Shown here in pieces: positions 9,869 to 20,782 of a stretch of 64,000 bases of DNA. Each line of letters starts with the position of its first letter. The stretch's first letter is position 1. Origin of the DNA: Turritopsis dohrnii (taxonomy: Eukaryota; Cnidaria; Hydrozoa; Anthoathecata; Oceaniidae); assembly GCA_027922465.2 (NCBI GenBank), contig BQMF02000260.1, forward strand, positions 62,001-126,000. The letters run 5' to 3'. Under the pieces are notes generated by a model that ran no database searches, was not told where the DNA came from, and saw only the letters and a program-made list of their open reading frames with translations. The translations under genes were made by a program, and so were the position numbers.

Positions 9869-10390
9869 GACCCCCAAATTGATATTTAAAAACATAAAAG
9901 TTAAACGTTTTTCGTGAACACTTAAATTTGTTTATTGTTTTCCAAATTGCTGTCATGTTTCAAAAAATCTTTTCTTTTCATTCACATCTTAATCGACCAT
10001 TAAAAATTTAATTACATTTTTTCAAGACATTTCCCTTAAAAGGATTTTTCCTTAGAGGACGCCAACTAGTTTCGGTCCCGACACTTACAACACGATATTC
10101 TGTATCCCTTAGGAGTTCGTAGTAGTGAAAACAACTTGAAAACGCTTTTAGTTCGTAAGATATTGAAACAAACGTTCGGGTATGTAAAGTGAAAAATAGA
10201 AAATATCTTTTTCATCCTAACAGAAAAACGAAACTGCGAATTCGGTTCCGATTTTCTGAAAAAAAGTAGCTTTTAGAAACCCTAATAAGGATAGCCTGTT
10301 TGTGTATACAAATAAACTTGTTAAGTGTACTCGTTTTTGATTTGAAATTTTCGGTTTTTATTTCACGTTCTACCGAGTATTCAAAAATAA
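9869..10390. other. AT-rich non-coding stretch
   Basis: Nothing recognisable was found; no ORF of quality and no repeat shared within the window. Confidence 0.35.
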
Positions 10391-10397
10391 TGATTAT

Positions 10398-10729
10398 TGC
10401 ATAAAGGAGAATGAGGCGTGACAACACGCATGGCTCCGCATTTTTTGAAAATTGAATAAAAATTTAAATATAGCTGATGCTTTGCGTTATTTTTATGGTT
10501 TTTCAGGCCTGGAAGCGTGAGGAGGTCATTGCGTCAATCCTTAAAGTTTGTTGTCAGGTAAAATAAATTAGAACAACTTGTGAATATCTACATTATAACT
10601 GCAAGAAAGGTGACCATGAAACATAGAAGGGACAAAAAATAACGCAAAGCATCAGCTATATTTAAATTTTTATTCAATTTTTAAACAATGTGGAACTAAG
10701 TGTTGCTTCCCTTCATTCTCCTTTATGCA
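10398..10729. repeat. Foldback element with ~95-bp arms (TGCATAAAGG ends)
   Basis: The left arm from TGCATAAAGGAGAATGA runs to TTTGCGTTATTTTT near 10495. Its reverse complement starts with AAAAATAACGCAAAGCATC at 10637 and runs to 10729. A central loop of about 140 bp has no ORF. Flanks ATGATTAT and GTCATTAT could be a decayed 8-bp duplication, as in hAT elements, but this is weak. Confidence 0.75.
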
Positions 10730-11370
10730 GTCATTATGGTTTGTTTCGTTTGTGTGAATATTTATTCAGGATAGACTTCTCAAAATATATGTACAATATA
10801 TAAAATATATGCATAGTTTTTGTTTTCCAGAGTGTCCTGTGTACTCGCATTTTCGGTTGTTTAAAATAGATGAATGGCTATTAAAATTAGTTAACAATCG
10901 TTAAAGTCGTAAAAAAGACGTTAAAACGAGACACGAAAACCACCAAGTTCAAATTTAATCACATGGTCGGTTGAAATTTAATTGACGTTGGTGGAAAATT
11001 AATCACAAAAGCTAAAATCGACAACTATTTTTGAATTCTTTAATTACATCACAAAATACACGTATTTTGTTTTAAAGGGGAATCAAACCCAAAAACTTTT
11101 TCTCGTTAAATCCTCTTGTCAAGCCATAATGTTATTGGGAAAAATAAAAATTCACTGAAATTGCTTTTTTCCTACTTTTTCTCTTATGACAAGTTCCTCT
11201 AACTTCGTTGAAAAAGTTCACGGAGGAGATTTCGTGATGTACATTACGCTCAACATATTTTTCTGCTCTCCGTCGTTATGATTTGAGTACCTCGTGTCGA
11301 AGAATAGATTATTTTTCATGCCTTATGTTTATTGAGACAAAAACGGGTGACACATATTATTGATATCTAA
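10730..11370. other. Non-coding stretch between foldbacks
   Basis: AT-rich with no ORF above background and no recognised repeat. Confidence 0.35.
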
Positions 11371-11967
11371 AGGGCGATTTACACTTGAGCAATATATTGT
11401 GAGCAATATTCAACAATATATTGTTTAATATTGTTGATAATTGATTGTGAGTGTAAACGCAACATTTAATTAATTGTTAACTATTGTTTGATATTGTTGG
11501 AAAAGTATTGCGCCATTGCTCACAATATCTCTCAATGTTTTTTAAATCAAATCAGTTTGATTTAAAAAACCTTGATGAATATTGTGAGCGCGTGTCTATT
11601 GTTTTAAAAGAATAGAGATAATTTGCTCTATTGTTAAAGTGAAGCTTCAAATGTAAACATTTCGAAGAATACGGTGATAGGCAAAAATAAGCACATGTTT
11701 GTGCAATTTCTATAATAGAAATTGTAGTAGAGAGAGAAGAAAGAGAGACAAGTTTGTATCACAGCATGATGGATTACGAATTCGGTAGTTTATACTACTC
11801 GGTTTATACTTCTTTTGCGCTCTTTTCTCGTACACACTTTAAATATTGTAGATAATTGTTGATAATTGTTAACTATTGCCAGCAATATTAAACAAATATG
11901 TGAACAATATTGAACAATATATTGTTGAATATTGCTCACAATATATTGCTCAAGTGTAAATCGCCCT
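11371..11967. repeat. Foldback element, AGGGCGATTTACACTTG ends, TAA duplication
   Basis: Both ends begin AGGGCGATTTACACTTGAGC and continue into AATATTGTT-type subrepeats on each side, so the arms are long and internally repetitive. The element is flanked by TAA on both sides, a 3-bp target duplication that fits PIF/Harbinger-type elements. It has no coding capacity (597 bp), so it is a non-autonomous derivative. Confidence 0.8.
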
Positions 11968-12530
11968 TAAGTTACTTGCAGATCGAAAAGCAGCAGCAGG
12001 TTATTATTTTATATATACTTAACAAATAGTTTGCTATACGTCTTTTCTCAGAGCGACGAAAATTTACATGAAAATGTTTTTGATTTTTTTGGGCTAAAGT
12101 CTCATAAACCAACCCCAACCCCGTTTTGAGCATGCACGTGCATGAATGTTAATCGATAAAGCCAGTGACAAACTGTCTGAAAATTCCTTTCCAGGTAAAC
12201 AAAAATCTAATTATCGTCCGTGTAGGATCTACATCACCACTCATGTCCTAATCTTTCAAAGTAGTGTACCCATGTTGTATGAGGTCGGTAGTTTGTATAA
12301 AGCATTTGTCTAAGAATTAGTAATCTAGAGAAATACTTTTTAGACTAGGCCTTATAAGAAATTCATATTTGTTTATTTTTTTTGAATGCTTTTGGAGGAA
12401 CGACAAGATATGAAGACAGACATGCAACAAAATGAAGATGTAAAAATATTTAAAAATGCATTATTTATGGCTTAATTACTTAGCTATGTACGTAGACAAA
12501 TTTTTGAAATTTTGATGACAGCGTCGATAT
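11968..12530. other. Non-coding stretch
   Basis: No gene or repeat recognised. Confidence 0.35.
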
Positions 12531-12534
12531 CTTG

Positions 12535-12823
12535 TTACAGCGGTTTCCAAAACCATTCTGTTCGTAGTGTTTTGAAGTCAGGATGTGAAGTGATACACTG
12601 AATGTTATCATCTGTTGCGACACTTACTGGCGATTTTGCGACACTTACTGTTGAATTGCGACTTTTACTGGCAATTTTGCGACATTTACTGGCGTTTGCG
12701 ACATTTACTGGCGATTGCGACATTTACTGGCAGTACAGCACTAAAATAAAATATAAATTATACTTACTAAAAACACAAACTCGCGTCACTTCACCCTCAC
12801 AAGTATACAGCAAAAGATGTTAA
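12535..12823 (-). repeat. Candidate BEL/Pao LTR fragment (downstream copy)
   Basis: The last ~75 bp (12750-12822) match 26938-27013 closely in the same orientation: both contain ATTATACTTACTAAAAACAC and CTCACAAGTATACAGCAAAA. Because the BEL/Pao gag-pol on the minus strand lies between them, I read the pair as the two LTRs of that element. Beyond the shared block the copies diverge, and the LTR limits are uncertain. Confidence 0.45.
12615..12735 (+). repeat. Short tandem repeat, GCGACATTTACTGGC unit
   Basis: Six imperfect head-to-tail units of 18-21 bp begin GCGACA(C/T)TTACTG(G)C. They sit inside the candidate LTR. The apparent small ORFs here are only translated repeat. Confidence 0.85.
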
Positions 12824-13465
12824 CACAATGATATATCACAAACTAAACTCAAACATTTATACACCCAAAAAAAGCAACGTCACGATACACACAATACATA
12901 AAAGGGATACGATACAATACTGAAAGCATAAAAGGAACTAACATAAACAAAAGAACAATTAAAACATAATTATGCAATTACTATAGTGCGTCTAAACCCG
13001 AGGAGGAGAACCATGTGCTCCCGCAAGAGACGCAAGACCTACTCGCTCTCAATGCGGAAACATCTGGCTCCCCTCAAGATTTTTTAATGTCTTGACAATA
13101 AATAATTCATCTTTGACGTCTTTACCATTAGCGGTTTTCATAAGATTCGTGTTCCAGTTATATGACTACGAATTTGTATGGACGTTTTATCAAAAATGTT
13201 TTTTAAAAGTCTCAATGTTTGAGAGACTTTTTAATTAGAGAATCAACATTAAGTTAATGTTTCTGTTGCTATGGATTTTTAAACATTTGACTATTGTTAA
13301 AATCCCAAGGCAGTAAATTAATTTGTCAGCTGAAATTACTGCACTCTCTAACACGGGTACTTTAAAAAAGCTTATTTTCTAAATTTCCCCACAGACTTGT
13401 ATTGAAAGTTTCGTATAATGTAAAACACGAATCTATGAAAGCCGCTAATACTTCGTTTTCCGTAA
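12824..13465. other. Possible 3' internal end of BEL/Pao element
   Basis: No ORF. On the minus strand near 13070 a purine-rich GAGGGGAGCCAGA could be a polypurine tract, but it does not sit next to the LTR block, so this is unsure. Confidence 0.25.
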
Positions 13466-13530
13466 CCCAGCGGGCACAAGACGTCTTTGAGACGTCTCAA
13501 TTTAATCGTAAAATGGTCGTTTGGTTTTGA

Positions 13531-14700
13531 GATCGTTTTGCGACGTCGTAGGGACGTCTGAAAATGAGACGTCGCAATTGGGATCCTTTTACGATCAATT
13601 TGGGACCTGATAAAAATTTTCAAATTTCATTCTGCACTCATTAAACAGTATAAATCGAGTAATACTAACATGCTTATACAGTGTGTCTCAAAATGTTAGC
13701 TTCAGTAACTTTATTCTCAATTTTCTAAAAAATGAATAATGGTATAATAATGAAATATATACCATTAGAAAGCTGAGTTTCTTGGCTTTCTATTGATGTG
13801 GTACCCATTAACTGGTTTTTTATATTTAGCTTATAATCCAAGAAAAAAACAAGTGTTTTAATCTAAAAATTCTTAACGATCAATTAAAACTCAGTTAACA
13901 ATAAAAATATTAAACAACAAAAGTTATAACACAAGTGAAAAATTATCATTACAATAAAAACGTTTAAAAAAATAACTACCTTTCAATGTTATGTTAACAT
14001 TTTTTTTATTTTTGGTAACAATTTTTGAGAATTCTCAAACGGTTTGTAAAAAATCAATACCATAATTATAAACAACAATGAATATTTTGCTCATTAAACG
14101 GGGTGTTAATTGATCGTTAAGAATTTTTAGATTAAAACACTTGTTTTTTTCTTGGATTATAAGCTAAATATAAAAAACCAGTTAATGGGTACCACATCAA
14201 TAGAAAGCCAAGAAACTCAGCTTTCTAATGGTATATATTTCATTATTATACCATTACTCATTTTTTAGAAAATTGAGAATAAAGTTACTGAAGCTAACAT
14301 TTTGAGACACACTGTATAGAATTTACATTCGTATCGAATTCCGTTTATTGGTCGTGCGAGAGATGATTTTACGACGTTTTTGGGACGTCTTTATACAGAT
14401 TAAATAACGACCTTTGAAAGAACCATTAATTTAGGATCATTTTGCGACGTCGTAGAGACGTCTGAAAATGGGACGTCGCAATTGGGATCCTTTTACGATC
14501 AATTTGGGACCTGATAAAAATTTTCAAATTTCATTCTGCAGTCATTAAACAGTATAAATCGAGTAATACTAACATTCTTATATAGAATTTACATTTGTAT
14601 CGAATTTCGTTTATTGGTCGTGCGAGGGATGATTTTACGACGTTTTTGGGACGTCTTTATTCAGATTAAATAACGACTTTTGAAACAATTATTAATTTTC
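13531..14700 (+). repeat. Left-arm tandem subrepeats of the CCCAGCGGGCAC transposon
   Basis: A unit of about 264 bp (not counting an insertion) containing GCGACGTCGTAG, CTTTTACGATCAATTTGGGA and TTTTTGGGACGTCTTTAT occurs twice. The first copy is interrupted by the mariner-like foldback at 13679-14314; the second, near 14433-14700, is uninterrupted. Confidence 0.8.
13679..14314. repeat. Mariner-like foldback with ~200-bp inverted arms, TA duplication
   Basis: The ends read CAGTGTGTCTCAAAATGTTA facing inward, flanked by TA on each side. The arms (13679-13880 and 14110-14314) are nearly identical inverted copies. No transposase. The end sequence and TA duplication fit the IS630-Tc1-mariner group. 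Confidence 0.85.
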
Positions 14701-14763
14701 AAAAGCAATCAGTCTGTATATAATGATTCGTTGTATATGTTTTTAAACATTTTGACAATAAGC

Positions 14764-14833
14764 AGCGGTGGCATAAAGGGAAGCGTGTTTGGCTGGCACA
14801 CCGGAGATTGTGGGTTCGGGTCCACCTGTGGCC
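14764..14833 (+). repeat. tRNA-like segment inside the transposon left arm
   Basis: GCGGTGGCATAAAGGGAAGC resembles a 5' tRNA half with an A box, and GTGGGTTCGGGTCCAC forms a T-arm with a good B box (GGTTCGGGTCC). The acceptor ends do not pair well, so it is a tRNA relic or pol III promoter, not a working tRNA. The same segment occurs at the same relative place in the short relative at 46056. Confidence 0.55.
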
Positions 14834-15794
14834 TATGACAAATTCTACTGCTGCGGTCTGCGATTTCGGTGATTAGATGATGAAAAGTTTCCGCTTAATT
14901 TTTCAGGGACGGGTCTGTGACGTCTCAAAATCTTTTTTCAACCATATCTCTGTAACGGTTCGTCGCATCGAAACGATCCCATACATTTTTTGAACAGTTT
15001 TTCGGTCTCTACAACATGGGTACACTTTCTGTTGCCAATTTCTAAATATTTCTTGAACTCTTTGTGTGAAAATTGAACATGGGCGCCGAGCAACTTAGTA
15101 CTCACTATTAATGGCTGAAATACATTATGATTTAAATGATCAGTTTAAATTTTTTTAAAATAAAAGAAAACGTGATAGCTACATAGCGAATAAAATTGAA
15201 ATAAATTCCCTGGGGGCAAAATCGTCACAATCGTCGATTTTGTCCACACGGGGACTTTATTTCTATTTAATTCGAATCAAACTTAATAGACCCGAGGGAA
15301 CGATATGTAGTTAAAAACTAGAATAGCATAGCAAAGCATTAAAAGTATTGAAAATTTTAAGGGCTCACTAAACGTTGTTATATGTTGTTAAAGCTTTATG
15401 AAAGTTAATATAATGTAACAAAAAATATAAAAAGGTTTACATGAAAACTTTGTGTTTAAATCTTTGAGGAAGATAGTAGATTTTAATTTGTTCAAGGTTC
15501 TAATTATAGCCGACTTTTTCAAATTATTCCTTTGTTGTTACCCCCTGCTTATTTATAAAATACGACGTGCTTTTGTGCTACATAAGTATATGACACTACA
15601 AAGACGCCACAAACGATTATTTAACGAGTAAACGCACAAAACTTCTGTAAAAGCTATGATAACATATTTATAGACGAGTTTCCAATGTTAATTACACTTT
15701 TATACCTTACATACTAAAAATCAAATAGATGAGTTTCTGATGTTAATTACCAGTTAAAGATCTGTTTAAACTAAAAGTTTAATAAACTTCACAA
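14834..15794. other. Transposon internal non-coding region
   Basis: No ORF. A foldback at about 15187-15285 pairs GAATAAAATTGAAATAAATT with a matching inverse around a GGCAAAATCG/CGATTTTGTCC hairpin, resembling the tips of the CCAGTGGGCAAA element. Confidence 0.35.
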
Positions 15795-16290
15795 AAATAG
15801 ATTTCGAGTGCTAATGAGTATTATTTTTAATAATTTTTTTTGTCTTAAAAACGCCTCCTGAGAACCGGTTTAACCGACAGTGTGCAGAGAGCATCTAATT
15901 GCCAACCAAGATGCGTGCGCATATTGGTAGGAAATTGTCTTGATCTATTAAACATTTATGTTGAAACTCACAGCAATTATCGAGCAAAAAACACTAATGT
16001 TTATAAACATCACGTCACTTAGAAACTCATCTATACAACGTATGAAAATAGATAGGAAGTGCTAATGTGTATTGAAACTTTCTAAATGTCGATTGTCTTT
16101 AAGGGGACTCCAGAGAACCAAATAAAGTGACAACATTTTGAAGTGTATGAAGAGACTTTTATTTCCTGCGAGGCTGCGTGCGCATACTCACAGGAAAATG
16201 ACTTGATTAATGATATTCTATGTTGCAATATACCGTAATTATCGAGCAAAGAACACTGGTGTTTATAAACATTACGTCACTAAGAAACTC
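15795..16290 (+). repeat. Two ~247-bp direct repeats just upstream of the transposase ORF
   Basis: Units 15795-16042 and 16043-16290 share in order AATAGAT...GTGCTAATG, GAGAACC, GCGTGCGCATA, AATTATCGAGCAAA and ACTCATCTATACA. A related block in the opposite orientation lies at 48280-48420. The position immediately 5' of the ORF suggests a promoter or transposase-binding region (inference). Confidence 0.7.
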
Positions 16291-16314
16291 ATCTATACAC
16301 ATAAATATCACAGC

Positions 16315-17034
16315 ATGAGTGCCGCATATAAAAGGAAGTGGAGGCAAAACGTTTGCCTGGAAAAGAATCTCCTAAACGAAGGGAACAGTGGTGATTCCAA
16401 TAACGATGATGATAAAGACGATGGCGAGAATGCTGGAGAGGACATTTCATCAGAAAATGGTAACACTTTCACCGACGATTTAGACTCAGCTAGCACTATT
16501 GCATCTTCTTCAGATAGTGATGATGAGGTTTTATTGAATGATGAATCGGAACATCAGACATTATACAAACAGTTAGGTAGTTGGGCTTGTAGAAATAATT
16601 GTACACGTGAGCAGATAAATCAATTGCTGTCAATTCTACGCCACCACGGTCATGCTGAATTGCCGAAAGATGCAAGAACTTTGCTTGAAACACCACGAAC
16701 TGTTGACATTGCAATGAAATGTGGAGGGGAATATGTTTATTTAGGAATAAAAAATGGTATTCTCAGGTTCCTTGATAAGTCGCAAGCAAGGTTAACTAAC
16801 ATTGTATTGAATGTCAATGTGGATGGTGTACCGTTATTCAAAGCAACAGGTACACAACTTTGGCCTATACTTGGAATGTTTCAGAATAACCTACCATTTG
16901 TTATTGCTATTTATTGTGGGTCAAAAAAGCCAAATGAATGCGACGAGTATTTTATTTTCAAACAGGAGATTCAAAAGAAGAGTATTGCACAAATCAAGTT
17001 TCAAACTGAAAGCCGTTTTTTTACCTCTAAGTAA
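16315..17034 (+). CDS. Transposase-like protein (truncated) of the CCCAGCGGGCAC element
   Basis: 239 codons from MSAAYKRKWRQNVCLEKN. The ATG at 16315 is preferred over the frame's upstream ATG at 16210, because the upstream codons repeat the direct-repeat sequence. An acidic, serine-rich N-terminal segment is followed by a conserved domain: ILRHHGHAELPKDARTLL, MKCGGEYVYLGIKNGI and NVNVDGVPLFKATGTQLWPI, then PFVIAIYCGSKKPNECDEYF. This domain occurs in transposon-linked proteins of many invertebrates, where the NVDG aspartate is probably the first catalytic acid. The family's longer C-terminal half is missing: the frame ends shortly after the conserved block. Hence likely non-functional without a downstream continuation. 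Confidence 0.65.
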   Translation: MSAAYKRKWRQNVCLEKNLLNEGNSGDSNNDDDKDDGENAGEDISSENGNTFTDDLDSASTIASSSDSDDEVLLNDESEHQTLYKQLGSWACRNNCTREQINQLLSILRHHGHAELPKDARTLLETPRTVDIAMKCGGEYVYLGIKNGILRFLDKSQARLTNIVLNVNVDGVPLFKATGTQLWPILGMFQNNLPFVIAIYCGSKKPNECDEYFIFKQEIQKKSIAQIKFQTESRFFTSK

Positions 17035-17293
17035 CGGGTGTGCTGTTTTAATAAATTTGCTTCATAGTTAGGATCTTTTGTCATAAACACTCGCATTTGT
17101 GCTAGAGAGAGGAAATAATTTGAAAGAAATATGTTGTTTTGTTCTCCTTAACAATTCTGCCATGTTACTTGTGCCTTTTCTAGCATTATTTCCTTTGATA
17201 TTTATGCATAAAATTAAGATACGTAGTACATGTATCATGCCAATAATCATATATCAATATTAATTTTATTACATTTCAGTTAAATAAAATACA

Positions 17294-18454
17294 ATGGAAT
17301 ACTGTCTCGTCAAATTTTGGGAAGAAAATAAAGTGGAGCAAGCTGTGGTACCTACTAATTGGGTAAAAGGTGACACAATGTATTGGTCCAACTCTCTTAA
17401 TGCACGTAGAGACCTTATTAAGTGTAACGAGCCTGAGCCAACATGGTTATCATACAAGATTATTCGAGTAAAATGCACTGGAGGTATTTGAAATTTTTTA
17501 TTGTACCTTTTTTGTGTAACATTTCAATTGAACAAAAAGAACGGCTCTCTTCCTCCTTTGACCTTTATAGACTACGAAACTTGTAGCAATTACAATTTTA
17601 CGACTGATGCTGGTGAAGAGGATGCAGAAGATCGGTCTCGACACTCACCTAGTATTCGCTCACCAGGTAAAAAATTTGTGGTTGCAACTTTTTCTTCAGA
17701 AATGCTAATGTGACAAGTCGTTAATATTGCTTAAATCTTTTGTTTTAGCTAAATGTTTGCCTACTCCACCGAAATCATCAAGTCTTTCAAAGAAAAAGAG
17801 AAGAATTAATGCAACAGGTATTGATCACGATATTATCAAATTGGAAACTTAAGCATCTGTAATTAATGTGATTATTTCAGTTTTCAGTTTTCAGTTCCTT
17901 CATTACTATATACATTTCACAAAACCTCTCTTCTAGGTTTGTTAATTCCGACATCAAAGTCTTAAAGATCTATTCTAGCTGAAATGTCTGGGAAGTAGCA
18001 TGGAATACAGTGTATCTAATACTATTTTGCGTTTCAGATAACAACAGCCATGAAAGTGATGTCGACGCATCTCCTGTAGCATCTATTCAGCCACTTTCTC
18101 CTTGTAAGAAACGGAAAACTTATGATGAAAATTACATAGGTATGTAATGTATGGCAATGATCTTTTATCCAATGCATTAAAGTTTTATTTCTATGAAGTC
18201 ATAACCTTCTTACGTTTTTATTTTGCAGCATTTTCTCAAACCATTGGTAGTATGTCGCCATCACAAGCAAAAAAACGAATTTCAACCGATCGTAAAAATA
18301 TTTATACATGTTGTTGTATTTAGTTTCAGTACTAAAGCATCACAAAAGTACTGAAGATGAAATAAAGAAAAGACTTCAGTTGGTACTGAAAGATGCCCCT
18401 GATCGTCCAGGAGGCTGCCGAAATTTGAAGAAGAGTAGCGAAAAGACGTTTTAA
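17294..18454 (+). CDS. Spliced accessory protein of the transposon (6 exons)
   Basis: Exons 17294-17483, 17571-17666, 17749-17817, 18038-18139, 18229-18291 and 18330 (or 18324)-18454 join into one frame of about 214 codons ending TAA. All five introns are GT-AG and all are phase 1. The N-terminus, MEYCLVKFWEENKVEQAVVP then NWVKGDTMYW, is a domain I associate with second ORFs of such elements. The middle is serine-rich with basic clusters (SKKKRR, CKKRKT) resembling nuclear localisation signals. The C-terminus (STEDEIKKRLQLVLKDAPD) is charged. It may be a DNA-binding or regulatory partner of the transposase; the role is inferred from position only. Confidence 0.6.
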
Positions 18455-18639
18455 CCGCAGATGCGTATATAATTTTTTAGTACCACAACTTGATAACTAA
18501 TATTAAATTTTTGTTGAATTTTTGCGTTGTAAATGCTTATAAAAAATTAAACAGGAGACATATTGAATTTATTCTTATTTTGTTCTTGCGATAATCCCAC
18601 CATAGCTGACCTATGATCCCATAAAAAGAAGGTCGTTAA

Positions 18640-19255
18640 TTGCAGTCATTGGGACGTTGTCGAAACAGCTCAGTAAAGACGTGACTGGGACGTTTCTTTA
18701 GATTCCCACTTCGCGATCATTGAACGACGTCTTTGGGATATCTTGGAAAGACGTCTCTACGACGACTTTACGAAGATGACCGAGTAAATTTCATAATCCT
18801 GTGACGTCGTTACGATGTCGTTGGGATGTCATCGAGACGTCTCAGTAACGATGTGATTGGGACGTCTTTTGAGATTCCCACTTCGCGACCATTTCGCGAC
18901 GTCTTAGGGACGTCTTGAAAAGACGTCTCCACGGCATAAATTTCATAATCCTGCGATGTCGTTGGGATGTCATCGGGACGTCTCAGTGAAGATGTAATTG
19001 GGACGTCTTTTGAGATTCCCACTTCACGACCATTTTGCGACGTCTTAGGGACGTCTTTACGACGTCTCCACGGCGTAAATTTCATAATCCTGCGACGTCG
19101 TTACGATGTCGTTGGGATGTCATCGGGACGTCTCAGTGAAGATGTAATTGGGACGTCTTTTGAGATTCCCACTTCACGACCATTTTACGACGTCTTAGGG
19201 ACGTCTTGGAAAGACGTCTCTACGACGTCTTTACGACGTCTTTGTGTCCGCTGGG
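18640..19255 (+). repeat. Right-arm GACGTC-rich tandem subrepeats
   Basis: The block starting AAATTTCATAATCCTG begins at 18786, 18938 and 19077, giving tandem units of about 152 and 139 bp plus a tail. The short relative has one such unit. ORFs seen here on either strand are translated repeat. Confidence 0.85.
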
Positions 19256-19431
19256 AACGACCAAATTTAGTGTTTAACGTAACAACCATACTTCGCGATC
19301 ACCGTAACGACCAGTCTTCCATCTATTATTGGCTCCTCGTCGGGGTTTCTTTACCAGATTCGAAATGCAAAATTGTTTTTTGTTATTGGACGTTCGTAGA
19401 CGTTACCCGTGGACGTTTCGACCTCTACACT

Positions 19432-20380
19432 TCATGCTTTTCCGTCATCTCCAGACACCGTCTTCTTGATACGCGCTAGACGCCAGTCATTACGATGAGG
19501 TGCATCATCCTTTAACAGCACTACATCTCCAATTTCAAAGTTTCGTGTTTCGGAAAACCATTTTCTTCGTTGTTGAAGATATTTCAGATACTCTGATCGC
19601 CAACGACTCCAAAATTCTTTGACGAGATTTTGAATTCGTCTCCATCGACGTCGCCTGTAAAGATCTGTCGATGTGAATCTTCCAGGTGGAGCCATGACGA
19701 CCTTAGACTTCGTAGTCAGCAGAAGATTAGGAGTCAGGGGAGGTAAACTGTTACAGTCATTTATCGCTTCTGTTGATAACGGTCTGCTGTTGACAATTAC
19801 TTCTGCTTCAGTCAAAACAGTTTTGAAACTCTCATCACTAAGACTGAGACTGTGATTTCTCCATAAGGATGACAAAATTGACATTATGTAATTTGTCACT
19901 CCCGTATATCACCCATGTGGCTGGCTGTTGTTGCGTTGAAATTCCATCCCATCCAATATTGTTGCGTAAGAAGAACTCATTCAATTTCTCTTCATCCATT
20001 TCCTTGATTGCTTTCTTCATCTCTCCATCAGCTCCGATGAAGTTCGAGCCATTTTCCGACTTTATCTGACGTACTTCTCCTCCTCGATTAATGAAGCGAC
20101 GTAACACCAAGATGAAAGAATCTGTATTGAGTGTATTTACACTTTCTAAATAAATTGCTCGACTTGATGATCAGGTGAATAATGCAACGTATCTTTTCAG
20201 CTCTTTCCTCCCTTCTTTTATCAAGAAGTGACCAAACATATCTACACCAGTATATGTGAAAGGTGCAGATTCCAAACATTTTTCGGGTGGAAGATCAGCC
20301 ATCAGACCTCGAAGTCGTCTGCATGCGATACATTTGAAAATTTCGTTTCGAACATTTGAATTTGCATTGACGATCATTTA
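19432..20380 (-). pseudogene. BEL/Pao integrase remnant
   Basis: Integrates retrotransposon cDNA. The 3' segment (19899-19432) has the BEL/Pao C-terminal domain: VNSRPLSTE, RRRRWRRIQNLVKEFWSRWR and FEIGDVVLLKDD. The segment at 20110-19838 has the catalytic-core stretch RQIKSENGSNFIGA with an Asp-to-Glu change at the usual SDNGTNF site. The segment at 20377-20171 has the zinc/leading region (CIACRRLRG, FTYTGVDMFG). Three frames are needed, so it is dead. Confidence 0.75.
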
Positions 20381-20524
20381 TCTATTCTGTAGAATTTCAT
20401 TTAAAGTTGCATCTCTGCCTACCATGTTGTACTTTCCCATGAAAATGGCGTATCAATAAAGCTGTCTTAGGAAGATGATAGTATGCTCACTTCCCAATAA
20501 CACCCTTTTCATCGATGATTAGAA

Positions 20525-20782
20525 TTAATTGAGACGATATGTTCTTTCTTTTACTGAGCGTATCAGTTGTTCAACTTCATTTGGAAACTGTTGCTTCTGA
20601 ACTAGTCTGATAATAGCTGACTCAGCCTTTGATAACAACTCAACGTCAATCTTCTTTTCTTTATATCTCCATAGCACACTGTTGCAATGATTATTTTTAA
20701 TCGATATGAACTGAAAACCCTCTCGAAAACCTGTAGCAATGAACAATTTTGGTGGACAGCATTTGTGTTGGTTTGCATACAT
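20525..20782 (-). pseudogene. BEL/Pao pol fragment between RT and integrase
   Basis: VELLSKAESAIIRLVQKQQF and the following EQLIRSVKE match the pre-integrase linker typical of BEL/Pao polyproteins. Position and orientation agree with the integrase on its left. Short and surrounded by stops. Confidence 0.5.

Larger units (their letters stand above)
13466..19255 (+). mobile_element. Two-gene DNA transposon with CCCAGCGGGCAC termini (5.8 kb)
   Basis: The left end reads CCCAGCGGGCACAAGACGTC. The right end reads GACGTCTTTGTGTCCGCTGGG, its near-perfect inverse. Both arms are filled with GACGTC-rich tandem subrepeats. Flanking AA/AA is consistent with a 2-bp duplication, and the short relative at 45681-46323 has TA/TA. 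Inside are a truncated transposase-like ORF and a spliced accessory gene, both plus strand. Superfamily not assigned: the 2-bp duplication and the protein style hint at an EnSpm/CACTA-related group, but the ends do not read CACT. Confidence 0.8.

Noticed and set aside
12535..12823. ORFs on both strands over the 12.6 kb tandem repeat
   Set aside because: The frames are simply translated 18-21 bp repeats (VATFTGD-like periodic peptides); no gene.
14764..14833. Functional tRNA gene
   Set aside because: Acceptor stem does not pair and the anticodon arm is unclear; kept only as a tRNA-like segment.
18810..19479. 91- and 170-codon ORFs in the GACGTC region
   Set aside because: Periodic peptides (DVPITSSLRR-type) from tandem subrepeats in the transposon arm.
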